DNA from: Fimbriimonas sp.
Lineage (GTDB): Bacteria > Armatimonadota > Fimbriimonadia > Fimbriimonadales > Fimbriimonadaceae
Direction of reading: 5' to 3'
DNA: 62,723 bases
Assembly (NCBI GenBank): GCA_031292555.1
Contig: JARLGV010000041.1
Location: 1 to 62,723, forward strand
Part shown: positions 22,753-31,600 of the stretch, piece after piece
Numbering within the stretch: position 1 is the first letter of the stretch
How the letters are laid out: every line of letters starts with the position of its first letter
Position numbers and translations under genes: made by a program
The notes under the pieces: generated by a model
The model's database searches: none
What the model saw: only the letters and a program-made list of their open reading frames with translations
Told to the model about the DNA's origin: nothing

Positions 22753-23910
22753 CTATCCCGTTTGCCAGGACTTCCAGTAGTTCGGATCCTCGATCTCGCG
22801 AGACTCCTTCGTCATTCTAAACGGGTGGAAGGTGTCCACCATAACGGCGAGTTCTTCAGTTTTCGTATGGCCAAGCGCGGCTTCCACTGCTCCCGGCTGG
22901 GGACCGTGGGGAATGCCTAGGGGATGTACAGTGATGCTCCCCTCCTCGATACCCTTTCGCGATCCGAACTTATCGTTGACGTAATACAGGACCTCGTCCG
23001 AATCCACGTTCGAATGATTGTAAGGAATCGCGATCGCCTGTGGATGGTAGTCCAACATTCTCGGGCAGAAGCTGCAGATTACGAAGTTGTGGCCGTCAAA
23101 GGTCTGATGGATCGGCGGAGGCATGTGCAGTTTGCCGGTAATCGGCGAAAAATCGTGGATGCTGAAGGCAAACGGAAACACGAACCCGTCCCAACCGACG
23201 ACATCGCACGGATGGAAGGGATAGTGATAGAGAGTCAGGCGGCTGCGAGCACGAATAAGCACTGATGAGGGTTCGCGTTCCGCGTGCGTGTGAAGGGAAT
23301 GGGGGGGCCGAATGTCGCGTTCGGTATAGGGGGCGTGTTCGAGCAACTGTCCAAACTCATTTCGGTACCGCTTCGGCACGCCTATTGGCCCGAATGAGAC
23401 GATGGCCAGCATGCGAACCGGCAGCATTCGGAAATGAAGCTTGTAGATGGTCCCGCGAGGAATCACCAGATAGTCGCCGGCGTGGAACTGGATGTTCCCA
23501 AACAGGGATTCGAGGGTGCCTTCACCGTCATGGATGAACAGGCATTCGTCTCCGTCGGCGTTCTTGTAGAACGTGTCCATCTGCGTTGCAGCATAGACCT
23601 GATGCCATTCCACGTCTTGGTTTCCCATGAGCGGTACCCGTCCGGAGACCGCATCACCAACTGGTTTCATCAGGCGTGTCTTCAAATGGCGATGCCGTAA
23701 CGGCTCGTCTTCGAGATAGGTCAGTGCTACTGAGCCACGGTCTTCAAAGCCGATCACTTCGGTAGGTTGGTGGACATGGTAGAGGGTCGACATGGGGCCG
23801 CTGAAGCCCCTAGTGCTAAACAGCTGTTCGGTATACAACCCTCCGTCCGGTTTGCGAAACTGCGTGTGGTGTTTGTGTGGGAGCTCGCCTAAACTGACAT
23901 ACCTTGGCAT
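22753..23910 (-). CDS. hmgA: Homogentisate 1,2-dioxygenase
   Basis: The 385-residue product matches HmgA: N-terminal PRYVSLGELPHKHHTQFR, the central cupin parts (GDECLFIHDGEG, GDYLVIPRGT), and the C-terminal iron site region (VHPLGIPHGPQPG, with HPFRMT near the end). HmgA opens the ring of homogentisate to 4-maleylacetoacetate, a step in tyrosine and phenylalanine breakdown. The start at 23910 is chosen because GGAGG lies five bases upstream; the longer open frame to 24318 overlaps the divergent acyltransferase gene. Genes for the next steps (maleylacetoacetate isomerase, fumarylacetoacetase) are not adjacent. Confidence 0.92.
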   Translation of the reverse strand: MPRYVSLGELPHKHHTQFRKPDGGLYTEQLFSTRGFSGPMSTLYHVHQPTEVIGFEDRGSVALTYLEDEPLRHRHLKTRLMKPVGDAVSGRVPLMGNQDVEWHQVYAATQMDTFYKNADGDECLFIHDGEGTLESLFGNIQFHAGDYLVIPRGTIYKLHFRMLPVRMLAIVSFGPIGVPKRYRNEFGQLLEHAPYTERDIRPPHSLHTHAEREPSSVLIRARSRLTLYHYPFHPCDVVGWDGFVFPFAFSIHDFSPITGKLHMPPPIHQTFDGHNFVICSFCPRMLDYHPQAIAIPYNHSNVDSDEVLYYVNDKFGSRKGIEEGSITVHPLGIPHGPQPGAVEAALGHTKTEELAVMVDTFHPFRMTKESREIEDPNYWKSWQTG

Positions 23911-23979
23911 CGTCGCCTCCAGAGATTCCATCATTCTACTGCGCGTTGTTGGGGCCTCAGGTACATTCGTGGGCAGTCG

Positions 23980-24636
23980 ATGCGGTTGATCATCATCGGA
24001 GCCGGTGGGTTTGGCAGAGAGGTGCTTGCCTGGGCAGAGCATGCCTGCAAGGCAGGGAGTATCGAGCCAGAGGGTGAATGGACGATCGGAGGCTTTTTGG
24101 ACAATAACTTGGAGGCGTTGTCTGGATTCGAAACGGGCTATCCAATCTTGTCCTCGATCGCAGAGTACTCCCCAGGCCCTGACGATTGGTTTGTCATTGC
24201 CATGGGGCGTCCAGACGTTCGATTGAACCTGGCGCAGGATTTGGAGTCGAGAGGTTTTCGGTTTGCCCGGCTCATTCACCCTACCGCCATCGTTGGCCCG
24301 AGGGTAAAGGTCGGTCATGGTTCGATTCTCTGTCCCTTTTCAGTTGTGACGGCCGACGTGACGATCGGAAGTCACGTGATTCTCAACGTTCATTCGACGG
24401 TGGGGCACGACTCGACGGTTGGTTCGGGCTGCACGGTGAACGGGTTTGCCGAAGTGACAGGTCGATGTGGGATAGGCATGGGTGTTCATATGGGGACCCA
24501 CGCGAGCGTCATCCCCGGCTGCAAGGTCGGCGATTTTGCGGTGATCGGTGCGGGAAGCACGGTCATCAAGAACGTGCCATGTCGAGCAACCGTGTTTGGA
24601 GTGCCGGCAACGCGACTATTCGACGCAGGGGAATGA
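23980..24636 (+). CDS. NeuD/PglD-like sugar O- or N-acyltransferase
   Basis: The 218-residue product has an N-terminal Rossmann-like domain (LIIIGAGGFGREV, residues 3-15). The C-terminal part (~100-205) is a left-handed beta-helix of hexapeptide repeats (ATVGPRVKVGHG-like turns, VTIGSHVILN, HVGDFAVIGAGSTV-type coil near the end). NeuD and PglD acylate amino sugars such as sialic acid or bacillosamine using acyl-CoA or acyl-ACP. As the first gene of a tight cluster with KAS III, FkbH and ACP genes, it is the likely acceptor-side enzyme. The acceptor sugar is unknown, and no sugar-nucleotide synthesis genes are in the window. The KAS III TTG start follows its stop by one base. Confidence 0.85.
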   Translation: MRLIIIGAGGFGREVLAWAEHACKAGSIEPEGEWTIGGFLDNNLEALSGFETGYPILSSIAEYSPGPDDWFVIAMGRPDVRLNLAQDLESRGFRFARLIHPTAIVGPRVKVGHGSILCPFSVVTADVTIGSHVILNVHSTVGHDSTVGSGCTVNGFAEVTGRCGIGMGVHMGTHASVIPGCKVGDFAVIGAGSTVIKNVPCRATVFGVPATRLFDAGE

Positions 24637-24637
24637 C

Positions 24638-25690
24638 TTGAAGAGCCGATTTGAGTCAATCCAGATTCGGGCCATTGGGACGGTGCTTCCCGGAGTTCCC
24701 CAGCCTCTTGTAGACCTTGGGCCGGATTTTGGAGTCGATTACGTTCGGAGGGTCGTTGCCAGCACCGGCATCGAATCGGTTCATATCGCGCCGACCGGCG
24801 TCACATCGTCCGATCTTTGCGTGATTGTTGCACGGGAACTCATTCAGAGGGAGGGCCTGACTCCTGAGGACTTCGACGCCCTCGTGTTCGTAACACAGTC
24901 GCCCGACTACATCACACCGGCAACGTCGCCCTCTATTCAAGCGCGGCTTGGAATGCGGACCGACGTTGCAGCGATGGATCTGAATTTCGGGTGTTCCGGA
25001 TATGTGTACGGTCTGCTGCAGGCCTCTCTCTTGTGCCTTCTGCCAGACTGCCGTCGCGTAATGCTCTTAGTCGGCGACATACAGACGCCGTACGTCAACC
25101 TGCGTGACCGATCACTCAAGATGGTCATCGGCGACGGTGCGTCCGCTACGATCGTCGAGAAGGGGACACAAACGGCAGTTGGCGTCCACTATTCCGACGG
25201 TTCGGGAGTCGAGCATCTCTACATTCCGGCTGGGGGGCGCCGGAGACCTTACTCGCCGGAGTCGCTTCTGGATGTGCTCATGCCGGATGGAGGATACAGA
25301 TCGGATTTGAACCTACGCATGGATGGCGCAGAGATTCTGCGGTTCGCCATGGAGACCGTTCCGGAGATGATCGAGGGAATTGTCGGAGATGCTGGCTGGA
25401 CGAAAGACGAGGTCGATCTTTTCGTGCTGCATCAAGCCAACAAGTTGATCCTTGAGTCGATCCGTCGCAAAATTGGCGTTCCGAAGGAAAAGCTGCCTGT
25501 CATGCTTCGTACGACGGGCAACACGAGTCCGACGTCGATTCCGCTGGCGCTTTCGAAGATGGTGGAGGCGGGAGAGATTCCCGATTCGATGAGTCGAGTC
25601 GTCCTATGTGGGTTCGGGATTGGACTGTCGTACGGAGCGATCGCAGCCAATCTGACGGGATGTCGGATCTATCCGCCTATCTATAGCTAG
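24638..25690 (+). CDS. 3-oxoacyl-ACP synthase III-like protein (KAS III)
   Basis: The product has 350 residues if it starts at TTG 24638, which has AGGGGA just upstream. The longer ORF from 24548 would run through the upstream acyltransferase gene. The KAS III catalytic triad is visible: Cys119 in NFGCSGYVYG, His265 in FVLHQANK and Asn295 in TTGNTSPTSIP. KAS III enzymes condense a CoA-linked starter with malonyl-ACP, or transfer acyl groups. In this setting it probably builds or moves a short acyl chain onto the ACP encoded two genes on. It need not be the housekeeping FabH, as no fabD or fabF is near. Confidence 0.9.
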   Translation: MKSRFESIQIRAIGTVLPGVPQPLVDLGPDFGVDYVRRVVASTGIESVHIAPTGVTSSDLCVIVARELIQREGLTPEDFDALVFVTQSPDYITPATSPSIQARLGMRTDVAAMDLNFGCSGYVYGLLQASLLCLLPDCRRVMLLVGDIQTPYVNLRDRSLKMVIGDGASATIVEKGTQTAVGVHYSDGSGVEHLYIPAGGRRRPYSPESLLDVLMPDGGYRSDLNLRMDGAEILRFAMETVPEMIEGIVGDAGWTKDEVDLFVLHQANKLILESIRRKIGVPKEKLPVMLRTTGNTSPTSIPLALSKMVEAGEIPDSMSRVVLCGFGIGLSYGAIAANLTGCRIYPPIYS

Positions 25691-25693
25691 CCG

Positions 25694-27313
25694 ATGAAAA
25701 TTGCGCTTTTGGCGTCTACTACGCTCGATATGCTTCCCTCCTTGGCTGACGCGCTTGCACGGGCGCACGGGCTCAGTCTGGAATGGTACGTGGCCTCGTT
25801 CGGCCAATACGAACGAGAGGTGCTTGATCCGGCGTCAGGCGCACGTCAGTTCGCCCCCGACGTCGTGCTTCTCTCAATCGACGCGGATACCGCGGCCCGA
25901 GATGCCAAATCGTTTCGTGCTCTCGCCTCGCAAGCCCTAGTGAGTTTTCCGACGGCGACAATCTTCGTCCATAACCTGGTCCTAACCGCGCCCGATGTTC
26001 TTTCGCTGCTCGAATGGAACGAGCCGGAATCGAACGCGCGGATGGTTGCGCAATTGAACCTTGAGCTTTCCGGGGTGGCCCTGGGAAGCGACCGGTTACG
26101 TGTTCTAGACTTGGACCGAGTCGTGCGAAGCTTGGGTATTCAAGCCGTATGCAGCCCACGATTCAGCTATCTCGGCAAGATCCCGTTCAACAAGCTTGGA
26201 TTGCAGGCGATTGCCGGCCAGCTTGTGACCGCGATCAACGCCTACCGGGGGGCCAGACGGAAGGTGCTCGTGCTGGACTTGGATGGGACCTTGTGGGGCG
26301 GGGTTCTCGGAGAAGACGGCATTGAGGGGCTTCGGCTATCGAACGACGGGGAGGGCAAAGCCTTCTACGATTTCCAGCAACTACTCCTAAAGCTCTGGCG
26401 CTCGGGGATCCTACTGACGATTTGCAGCAAGAACGACGAGTGGCTCGGCCTTGAGGCGATCCGGACGCTGCGATTCATGGTGTTGCACGATGAGCATTTC
26501 GCTGCCCACCGGATCAATTGGGAACCAAAGGCGACGAATATCGCCGAGTTAGCGGAAGAGTTGCAGTTGGGGTTGGACAGCTTTGTCTTTCTCGATGACT
26601 CGGCCGAAGAACGCGCGCTCGTTCGGGCAGCGCTTCCGGAAGTGCTTACGCCGGATCTTCCCAAGGACCCGTCCGAGTATCCAACATTCCTGATGGGGTT
26701 GAACTGCTTCGAGACGCTCAAGTTGAGTACGGAAGACCGTGGGCGAGGGGCTCTCTATGTGCAAGAGCGACGGCGACGGTATGAGGCCATGGGAGCGGTC
26801 AGCCTGGAAGAGCATCTAGAGAGCCTACAGACTCGAGTTCGCATACGGGCCGCCCATCCATCCGAGTTTGGCCGGGTCGCCCAGTTGACGCAACGCACAA
26901 ATCAGTTCAATACGACAGGTATCCGCCGCACGGTTGACGAACTCCGTAGTCTCGCGGACGTCGATGGCTGGCAAGTGCTCGTGTGCGAGGCATCGGATCG
27001 GTTTGGCGACTATGGGCTGGTGGGGAGCGCGTTGGTTGCGCAGTCGGCGGACGGACCGATCGTAGAAGGGTTTCTGCTTAGCTGCCGAGTATTGGGACGC
27101 GGCGTCGAAGAGGCATTCGTTGCGGCGACCGAAAGCCTTGTGCATCCAGGACGCGGCGTGCTATTGCGGTTTGTTTCCACGAATCGTAACGCCGTTGCGT
27201 TGAAGAAGTTGGTGGAGTTGGGGTTTGTTTTGGATGAGAAGACCGGCCTATTTGGGCGTGTGGCGCCGATGGAACTGCCCAAATGGATAGAATTGGAGAC
27301 CGTCTCCCTCTGA
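25694..27313 (+). CDS. FkbH-like HAD-superfamily protein
   Basis: The 539-residue protein has three parts: an N-terminal SGNH-like region (~1-180), a HAD domain with nucleophile motif LDLDGTLWGG (Asp195, Asp197) and FLDDSAEER near 300, and a C-terminal GNAT-like region (~375-530, LTQRTNQFNTTG). This is the FkbH architecture, in which the HAD domain takes 1,3-bisphosphoglycerate, removes phosphate and loads a glyceryl group on an ACP. Here the FkbH gene sits between KAS III and ACP genes, 4 bp before the ACP, which fits. The alternative is phosphatase-like activity on another phospho-acyl donor. Confidence 0.88.
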   Translation: MKIALLASTTLDMLPSLADALARAHGLSLEWYVASFGQYEREVLDPASGARQFAPDVVLLSIDADTAARDAKSFRALASQALVSFPTATIFVHNLVLTAPDVLSLLEWNEPESNARMVAQLNLELSGVALGSDRLRVLDLDRVVRSLGIQAVCSPRFSYLGKIPFNKLGLQAIAGQLVTAINAYRGARRKVLVLDLDGTLWGGVLGEDGIEGLRLSNDGEGKAFYDFQQLLLKLWRSGILLTICSKNDEWLGLEAIRTLRFMVLHDEHFAAHRINWEPKATNIAELAEELQLGLDSFVFLDDSAEERALVRAALPEVLTPDLPKDPSEYPTFLMGLNCFETLKLSTEDRGRGALYVQERRRRYEAMGAVSLEEHLESLQTRVRIRAAHPSEFGRVAQLTQRTNQFNTTGIRRTVDELRSLADVDGWQVLVCEASDRFGDYGLVGSALVAQSADGPIVEGFLLSCRVLGRGVEEAFVAATESLVHPGRGVLLRFVSTNRNAVALKKLVELGFVLDEKTGLFGRVAPMELPKWIELETVSL

Positions 27314-27317
27314 ACCC

Positions 27318-27563
27318 ATGCCGCACGACAACATCTTTCCACGAATCCAAGCTTGTATCGTCGACTCGCTCAAGATCGAACCGGGACGGGTTACGCAGGA
27401 GACGCGACAGGAAGATCTCGAGGAATGGGATTCGATCGGTCATCTGACTATCGTATTGTCGGTGGAAGCGGAGTTCGACGCTTCGTTTCAGATGGAGGAC
27501 ATCCCGGGGATGACCTCGGTCGCTATTCTGACTCAGCACGTCGAAGCAAGCGGCAGCGTGTGA
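27318..27563 (+). CDS. Acyl carrier protein
   Basis: The 81-residue acidic protein has the phosphopantetheine site Ser39 in EEWDSIGH. The DSxxH form of this motif is typical of discrete ACPs that partner FkbH proteins. It is the last gene of the plus-strand unit, four bases after the FkbH stop, and is the probable carrier of the acyl group made there. The convergent SDR gene ends four bases after its stop. Confidence 0.9.
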   Translation: MPHDNIFPRIQACIVDSLKIEPGRVTQETRQEDLEEWDSIGHLTIVLSVEAEFDASFQMEDIPGMTSVAILTQHVEASGSV

Positions 27564-27567
27564 AACT

Positions 27568-28329
27568 CTACTGGGCAGAGTAACCGCCGTCTACGACGAG
27601 TGTCGTGCCAGTGATCCACTGGGCGGCGGGCGAAAGCAAGAAAGCGATGCTATACGCCACGTCGTTCGGTTGCCCTAGTCCGAGGGGGTGACGGGCTTCG
27701 ATGGATGCGAATTCGCCGGGTGCGAGCGACTCCTTTAGTTCTTCCACCATAGGCGTGGATACGACGGCCGGGGCAACGCAATTGACTCGAATTCGCTCGC
27801 GCGCCAGTTCGACTGCCGCAGAACGGACCGCGCCGATCAGGGCCGCTTTGGCGGCCGAATAACCTGACATCGCGCTCTCCCCAGTGAGCCCTGCCACCGA
27901 CGATAGGAAGACGACGCTGCGATCTCCCTGGCCCACTCCCTTCTGTCGGAACGCTTTGAGCAGCATCAGCGAGGCGACCAAGTTCACCTGGAGAATGCGA
28001 TCGATCCCTTCGGTAGTAAGGGCTCGAATCGGAACGGTAGTGCGGGTCCCCGCCGAGTGGACGAGGCCACTTAGCGGACCTTGCTCCGTTGCGATCTGCT
28101 TGACCCACGCCGGAATCTCCTCCGTTGCCGTCAAATCGAACGAATAGCAAGCGAGACATCTGCCGGAAAGGCTTTCTGCCGTTTCCTCAAGCCGCTCTCG
28201 ACTGCGACCGGCAAGAACGAGTTCAGCTCCCATCGACGCTAGAACAAGGGCAGTGGCTCTCCCGATTCCAGATGAGGCGCCCGTTATGAGAACACGCTGA
28301 CCGTCAAGCGAAAAGGGAGTGGCTGTCAT
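27568..28329 (-). CDS. SDR-family oxidoreductase (FabG-like)
   Basis: The 253-residue protein carries the cofactor motif TGASSGIG (residues 16-23), the NAG-type motif as HSAGT, the catalytic Ser143/Ser144, Tyr157 and Lys161 (YSAAK), and the C-terminal VDGGYS. These features match FabG-like 3-oxoacyl-ACP reductases and related short-chain dehydrogenases. Paired with an ACP gene 11 bp upstream and opposite a KAS III gene, it probably reduces a 3-oxoacyl-ACP to 3-hydroxyacyl-ACP. The sequence alone does not separate this from an alcohol or sugar dehydrogenase role. Confidence 0.88.
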   Translation of the reverse strand: MTATPFSLDGQRVLITGASSGIGRATALVLASMGAELVLAGRSRERLEETAESLSGRCLACYSFDLTATEEIPAWVKQIATEQGPLSGLVHSAGTRTTVPIRALTTEGIDRILQVNLVASLMLLKAFRQKGVGQGDRSVVFLSSVAGLTGESAMSGYSAAKAALIGAVRSAAVELARERIRVNCVAPAVVSTPMVEELKESLAPGEFASIEARHPLGLGQPNDVAYSIAFLLSPAAQWITGTTLVVDGGYSAQ

Positions 28330-28340
28330 CGTTCGTGAGT

Positions 28341-28571
28341 CTAGACGGAAATCCGGTCGTTGACCATTTCAAGTAGATCCTGGACCGATCTCGCCGATCG
28401 CATCTGCGAGCCCGTTACTCTGAGTTGGAACTCTTCGTCGGCAAGGACGATGAACGACAAGGCGCACAGCGAATCCCACCCTAGGGCCTCAAGGGTCTCG
28501 TCACCGGTCAAACTGCCTTGGCCCATTTCCATTAACTCGGCAACCCGGTCCAAGAATTCGGCTCGGGTCAT
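28341..28571 (-). CDS. Acyl carrier protein (second)
   Basis: The 76-residue acidic protein has the phosphopantetheine attachment Ser34 in LGWDSLCAL. The start at 28571 has AAGGAG six bases upstream. It forms a two-gene unit with the downstream SDR gene, and a TATAAT box lies 24 bp before its start. It differs from the other ACP at 27318-27563 in length and motif (GWDSL instead of EEWDSIGH), so the two likely serve different steps. Confidence 0.85.
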   Translation of the reverse strand: MTRAEFLDRVAELMEMGQGSLTGDETLEALGWDSLCALSFIVLADEEFQLRVTGSQMRSARSVQDLLEMVNDRISV

Positions 28572-28594
28572 CCGTGACTCCTTGGCATCGATTG

Positions 28595-28600
28595 ATTATA
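28595..28600 (-). promoter_or_regulatory. -10 box for the ACP-SDR unit
   Basis: TATAAT on the minus strand, 23 nt upstream of the ACP start and downstream of the rhamnosidase terminator hairpin. The -35 region is poor. Confidence 0.5.
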
Positions 28601-28617
28601 CTGTGCCGAAACGAAGC

Positions 28618-28652
28618 GGCCATCGTAGCATCGTTTCGATGCTCCGATGGCC
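28618..28652 (-). terminator. Long hairpin after the esterase-rhamnosidase gene
   Basis: Outer arms GGCCATCG and CGATGGCC and inner arms AGCATCG and CGATGCT pair around a TTT loop, giving 15 pairs with one T-C mismatch between arms. It lies 26 bp downstream of the fusion gene's stop. Confidence 0.65.
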
Positions 28653-28678
28653 CTAATGGAGTTCTCGGCCACTGCCGA

Positions 28679-31600
28679 CTATGGCAAGTGCAAATGCACC
28701 GTATAGTTGCCCGGCGCCAAGGCGTATCCGGCGGCTCCTTGAGAGTCCTTCTTCCTGCGGACAGAAGGCATAACGGTGACCTCCTCAGCTTGCCCTGGAA
28801 GTTCGAGGATCGCGGACGAGTTGGGCGGAACGGTCAGGGACAGGATTACGGCGCCCTTATCGCGTACCCAGGCGCACCGAATCTTGCCGTACTGCGTTTT
28901 ATAGGCGACCGAGAGCCGATCGAGAGCCGGATGGCAATCGATCAGCGGGCGAATAACGAAGCGCTGAAAGCCGGCCGACCCGCCTTCCTGTCGAATACCG
29001 GCCAGTCCTTCGATGAAGAACGCTCCTACGAACAGATAGGAGCTATGAGTTAGAGAAAGCCGGCTCTCCCAGTCTTCGGGCATCGTAGTGTAGCCACGAC
29101 TCAGGAATTCGCCCCAGCTCGGGTAGTCCGTTTGGATGGCCATCGAGTAGTAGAGATCCGGTCGTCCCTGCTCCAGCAGAAGGCGGCTCAAAAGGGCGCC
29201 CCCGGTGATCCCCGCGAAGATATGCCCCTTCCGATGGACGAGGATCTCATCCTCGAGCCGGTTCCAGACGAGGGTGCGTTCCGAACGGGGAGGGATTTCC
29301 GCGAGAAGTGCGGCCGCCAGGTACGGCTGGTCGCCAGTAGCGTAGTCGTGAGTCGCCGGTCGGAAGAAACGGGAGTGTACGGCTGATGCGACGGCTTCGG
29401 CACGAAGGCGGAAGCGATCGGAATCCGCCTTCTCGCCGATGGCTTCTGCGATTTTGCTCGTGGTGCGCAAGGCATAAACCCAGTAGGCGTTATTCAGGAA
29501 CAAGGTCTCAGGCGTGTCGCCGTTGACGCCGTCGGCTCCCGGCCAGAGCCAGTCGCCAAGGAAATCCCATTCGCCTCCCCAGCGGACAAGCAGATCGCCC
29601 TTCTGCTTAGTCTCCAAGAAGGCCAACCACCGTTTGATGGTCGGGTACTGGGCTTGCAGCAGGGCAGCGTCGCCGTACCAGCAGTACATCATCCAGGGTA
29701 GATGGATGCAGTAGCTGCTCCATACCGGGCCGCCTCCTCCCCAATAGGTCGGGGCCGTATAGGGGAGGTTCCCGTCCGGGCCTTGGCTGTCACGCCAGTC
29801 TTGGGCCCACTTGGTGTAGAAGGCTCCCAGGCTGAAAGTGTTCAGCGCCATCTGGGTTGTGGAATGGGCGTCTCCGCCGTATCCCATCCGTTCGCGCTGC
29901 GGGCAATCGACGACGTATCCACCTAGGCTCAGATCCTCGAATGTCCATCGAGTCGTGTCGTAGATTCGGTTCAAAAGTTCGTTCGAGCAATCGAACTCGG
30001 AGGCGTCGCCATAGTCGGTGCGAACAAGCCAACCTCTTGCCTGGTCTGCCGTAGGGGCTTGAGTCAAACCCTTGACGGTGACCCAGCGCCCGACGCTGTA
30101 GTTGAATCGATTGCGGAACGTACCTTGGCCGGAAGGGCCGACGATAAACGCGCTGTGAAGGCGGTGGGTCATCTCCGCCTCTTCGCGCTCCGAGAATTCA
30201 AACTGGATGCGGTCGCCCGGCTTTCCATTGACCGCCATCTCGAACCAGCCCGTGTAGTTGCGTCCCATGTCGATGCGATAGGCGCCGTCGGGATGGGCTT
30301 CGATCTTGACGGGGTAGAGACAATGGACGGGCCGGTTCGGCTCGACAACCTCCGCCGATAGTTTCAGACCAGGCTGGTAAATCACGGCCGGGACCCAGCC
30401 TCGATCGTCGTACTCGGGGAGATTCCAACCGGGGACCTCCAGTCGTGCATCGTACTCCTCTCCTCCATAGTTCATGAAGTCCCAAGTCCCCAAGAGGCGG
30501 TTTGGACTCGGATGGGTCTTCCATTGGTCGTCTGTTGCGATCACTAGATGCCTGCCGTCGGCCGACTCGATCTCTGCCTGAAGCAGGAGCATCGGTATGG
30601 CGGGGCGCTTCACGCGATCGACATCGGGAAAGTGGGGAAAGATCGACCACGATGTGCCGAGCCATACGGCAAGCACGTTCTTGCCTCGATGCAGAAGCTG
30701 TCCGACCTCATAGGTCGTGTATCGCGCCCGATGGGATAGATCGGATACGCTCGGGGCGAGGATTGCGTCGCCAACACGCTTCCCGTTCACGTAGAGTTCG
30801 TGGTAGCCGATGGAGGCGATGCGCACCGTAGCGGATTTGGGTACAGAGGCAAGCTCAAAGGATCTCCTTAACCAAGGATCCCTCGGAGTTTCGATTGGCG
30901 CTTTGGTCTTCGACGCCGAGGGGGCATGTGTGCCGATCCAGTCGGCCGTCCAGTCCTTCGTCTCCAGAAGACCCATCGTCCATCGGGCAGGAACACTCCA
31001 CGGGAGTTTCCGGCCCTTCTCGTCGGTAACTTGGACCTTCCACCAGCACGATTCGCCCGAGTTGAGTGGTCGGCCGTCGTAAGGTATTTGGTTTGACCGA
31101 TCGTCCGCGACCTCGCCGGTGTCCCACAGGTCGGGAGTATTTCGATCGAGGGCCTCGGTTGACGTTGCGGCAACGATGCGATAGGCCCTTTGCAGCATGC
31201 CTCGCGTTCGGTCGCCAGTGCCTTGCATGCGCCAACTCAGTCGGGGATGACGGGCATCTATGCCAAGCGGGTTGACGAGGTACTCGCAACGAAGGTCGAC
31301 GATCTGCCGGGCTTCTGACGAAGGACGAAACAGGAGGGAAGCGAACGACCGAAGGCACTTCCGCCACACTTGCCACTCGTGCGAGCCATCGAATCGCTCG
31401 AATCGGCTATCGACTCCAGCCAGGTCCAGAGTCTTGTGAGATCCTTCGGCAAGCGCGTACAGTCCGTCGTCGATACCGCAGCCAAGCCAAAGCAGTTTGA
31501 TCGTCCGATTCGCCATCTCGGGCGCTTCGACCAACGGTCGCCAGACGTCTTTGGCGCGAAAGGCGCCGCTGAACGAGCCGATCGAATGAAAAAGGTCGAG

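Noticed and set aside
24218-24318. Longer N-terminus for homogentisate dioxygenase
   Set aside because: The extension overlaps the divergent acyltransferase coding region, while ATG 23910 has a perfect GGAGG and the family's N-terminus.
27564-27567. Terminator between the convergent ACP and SDR genes
   Set aside because: Only four bases separate the stops and no stem is present there.
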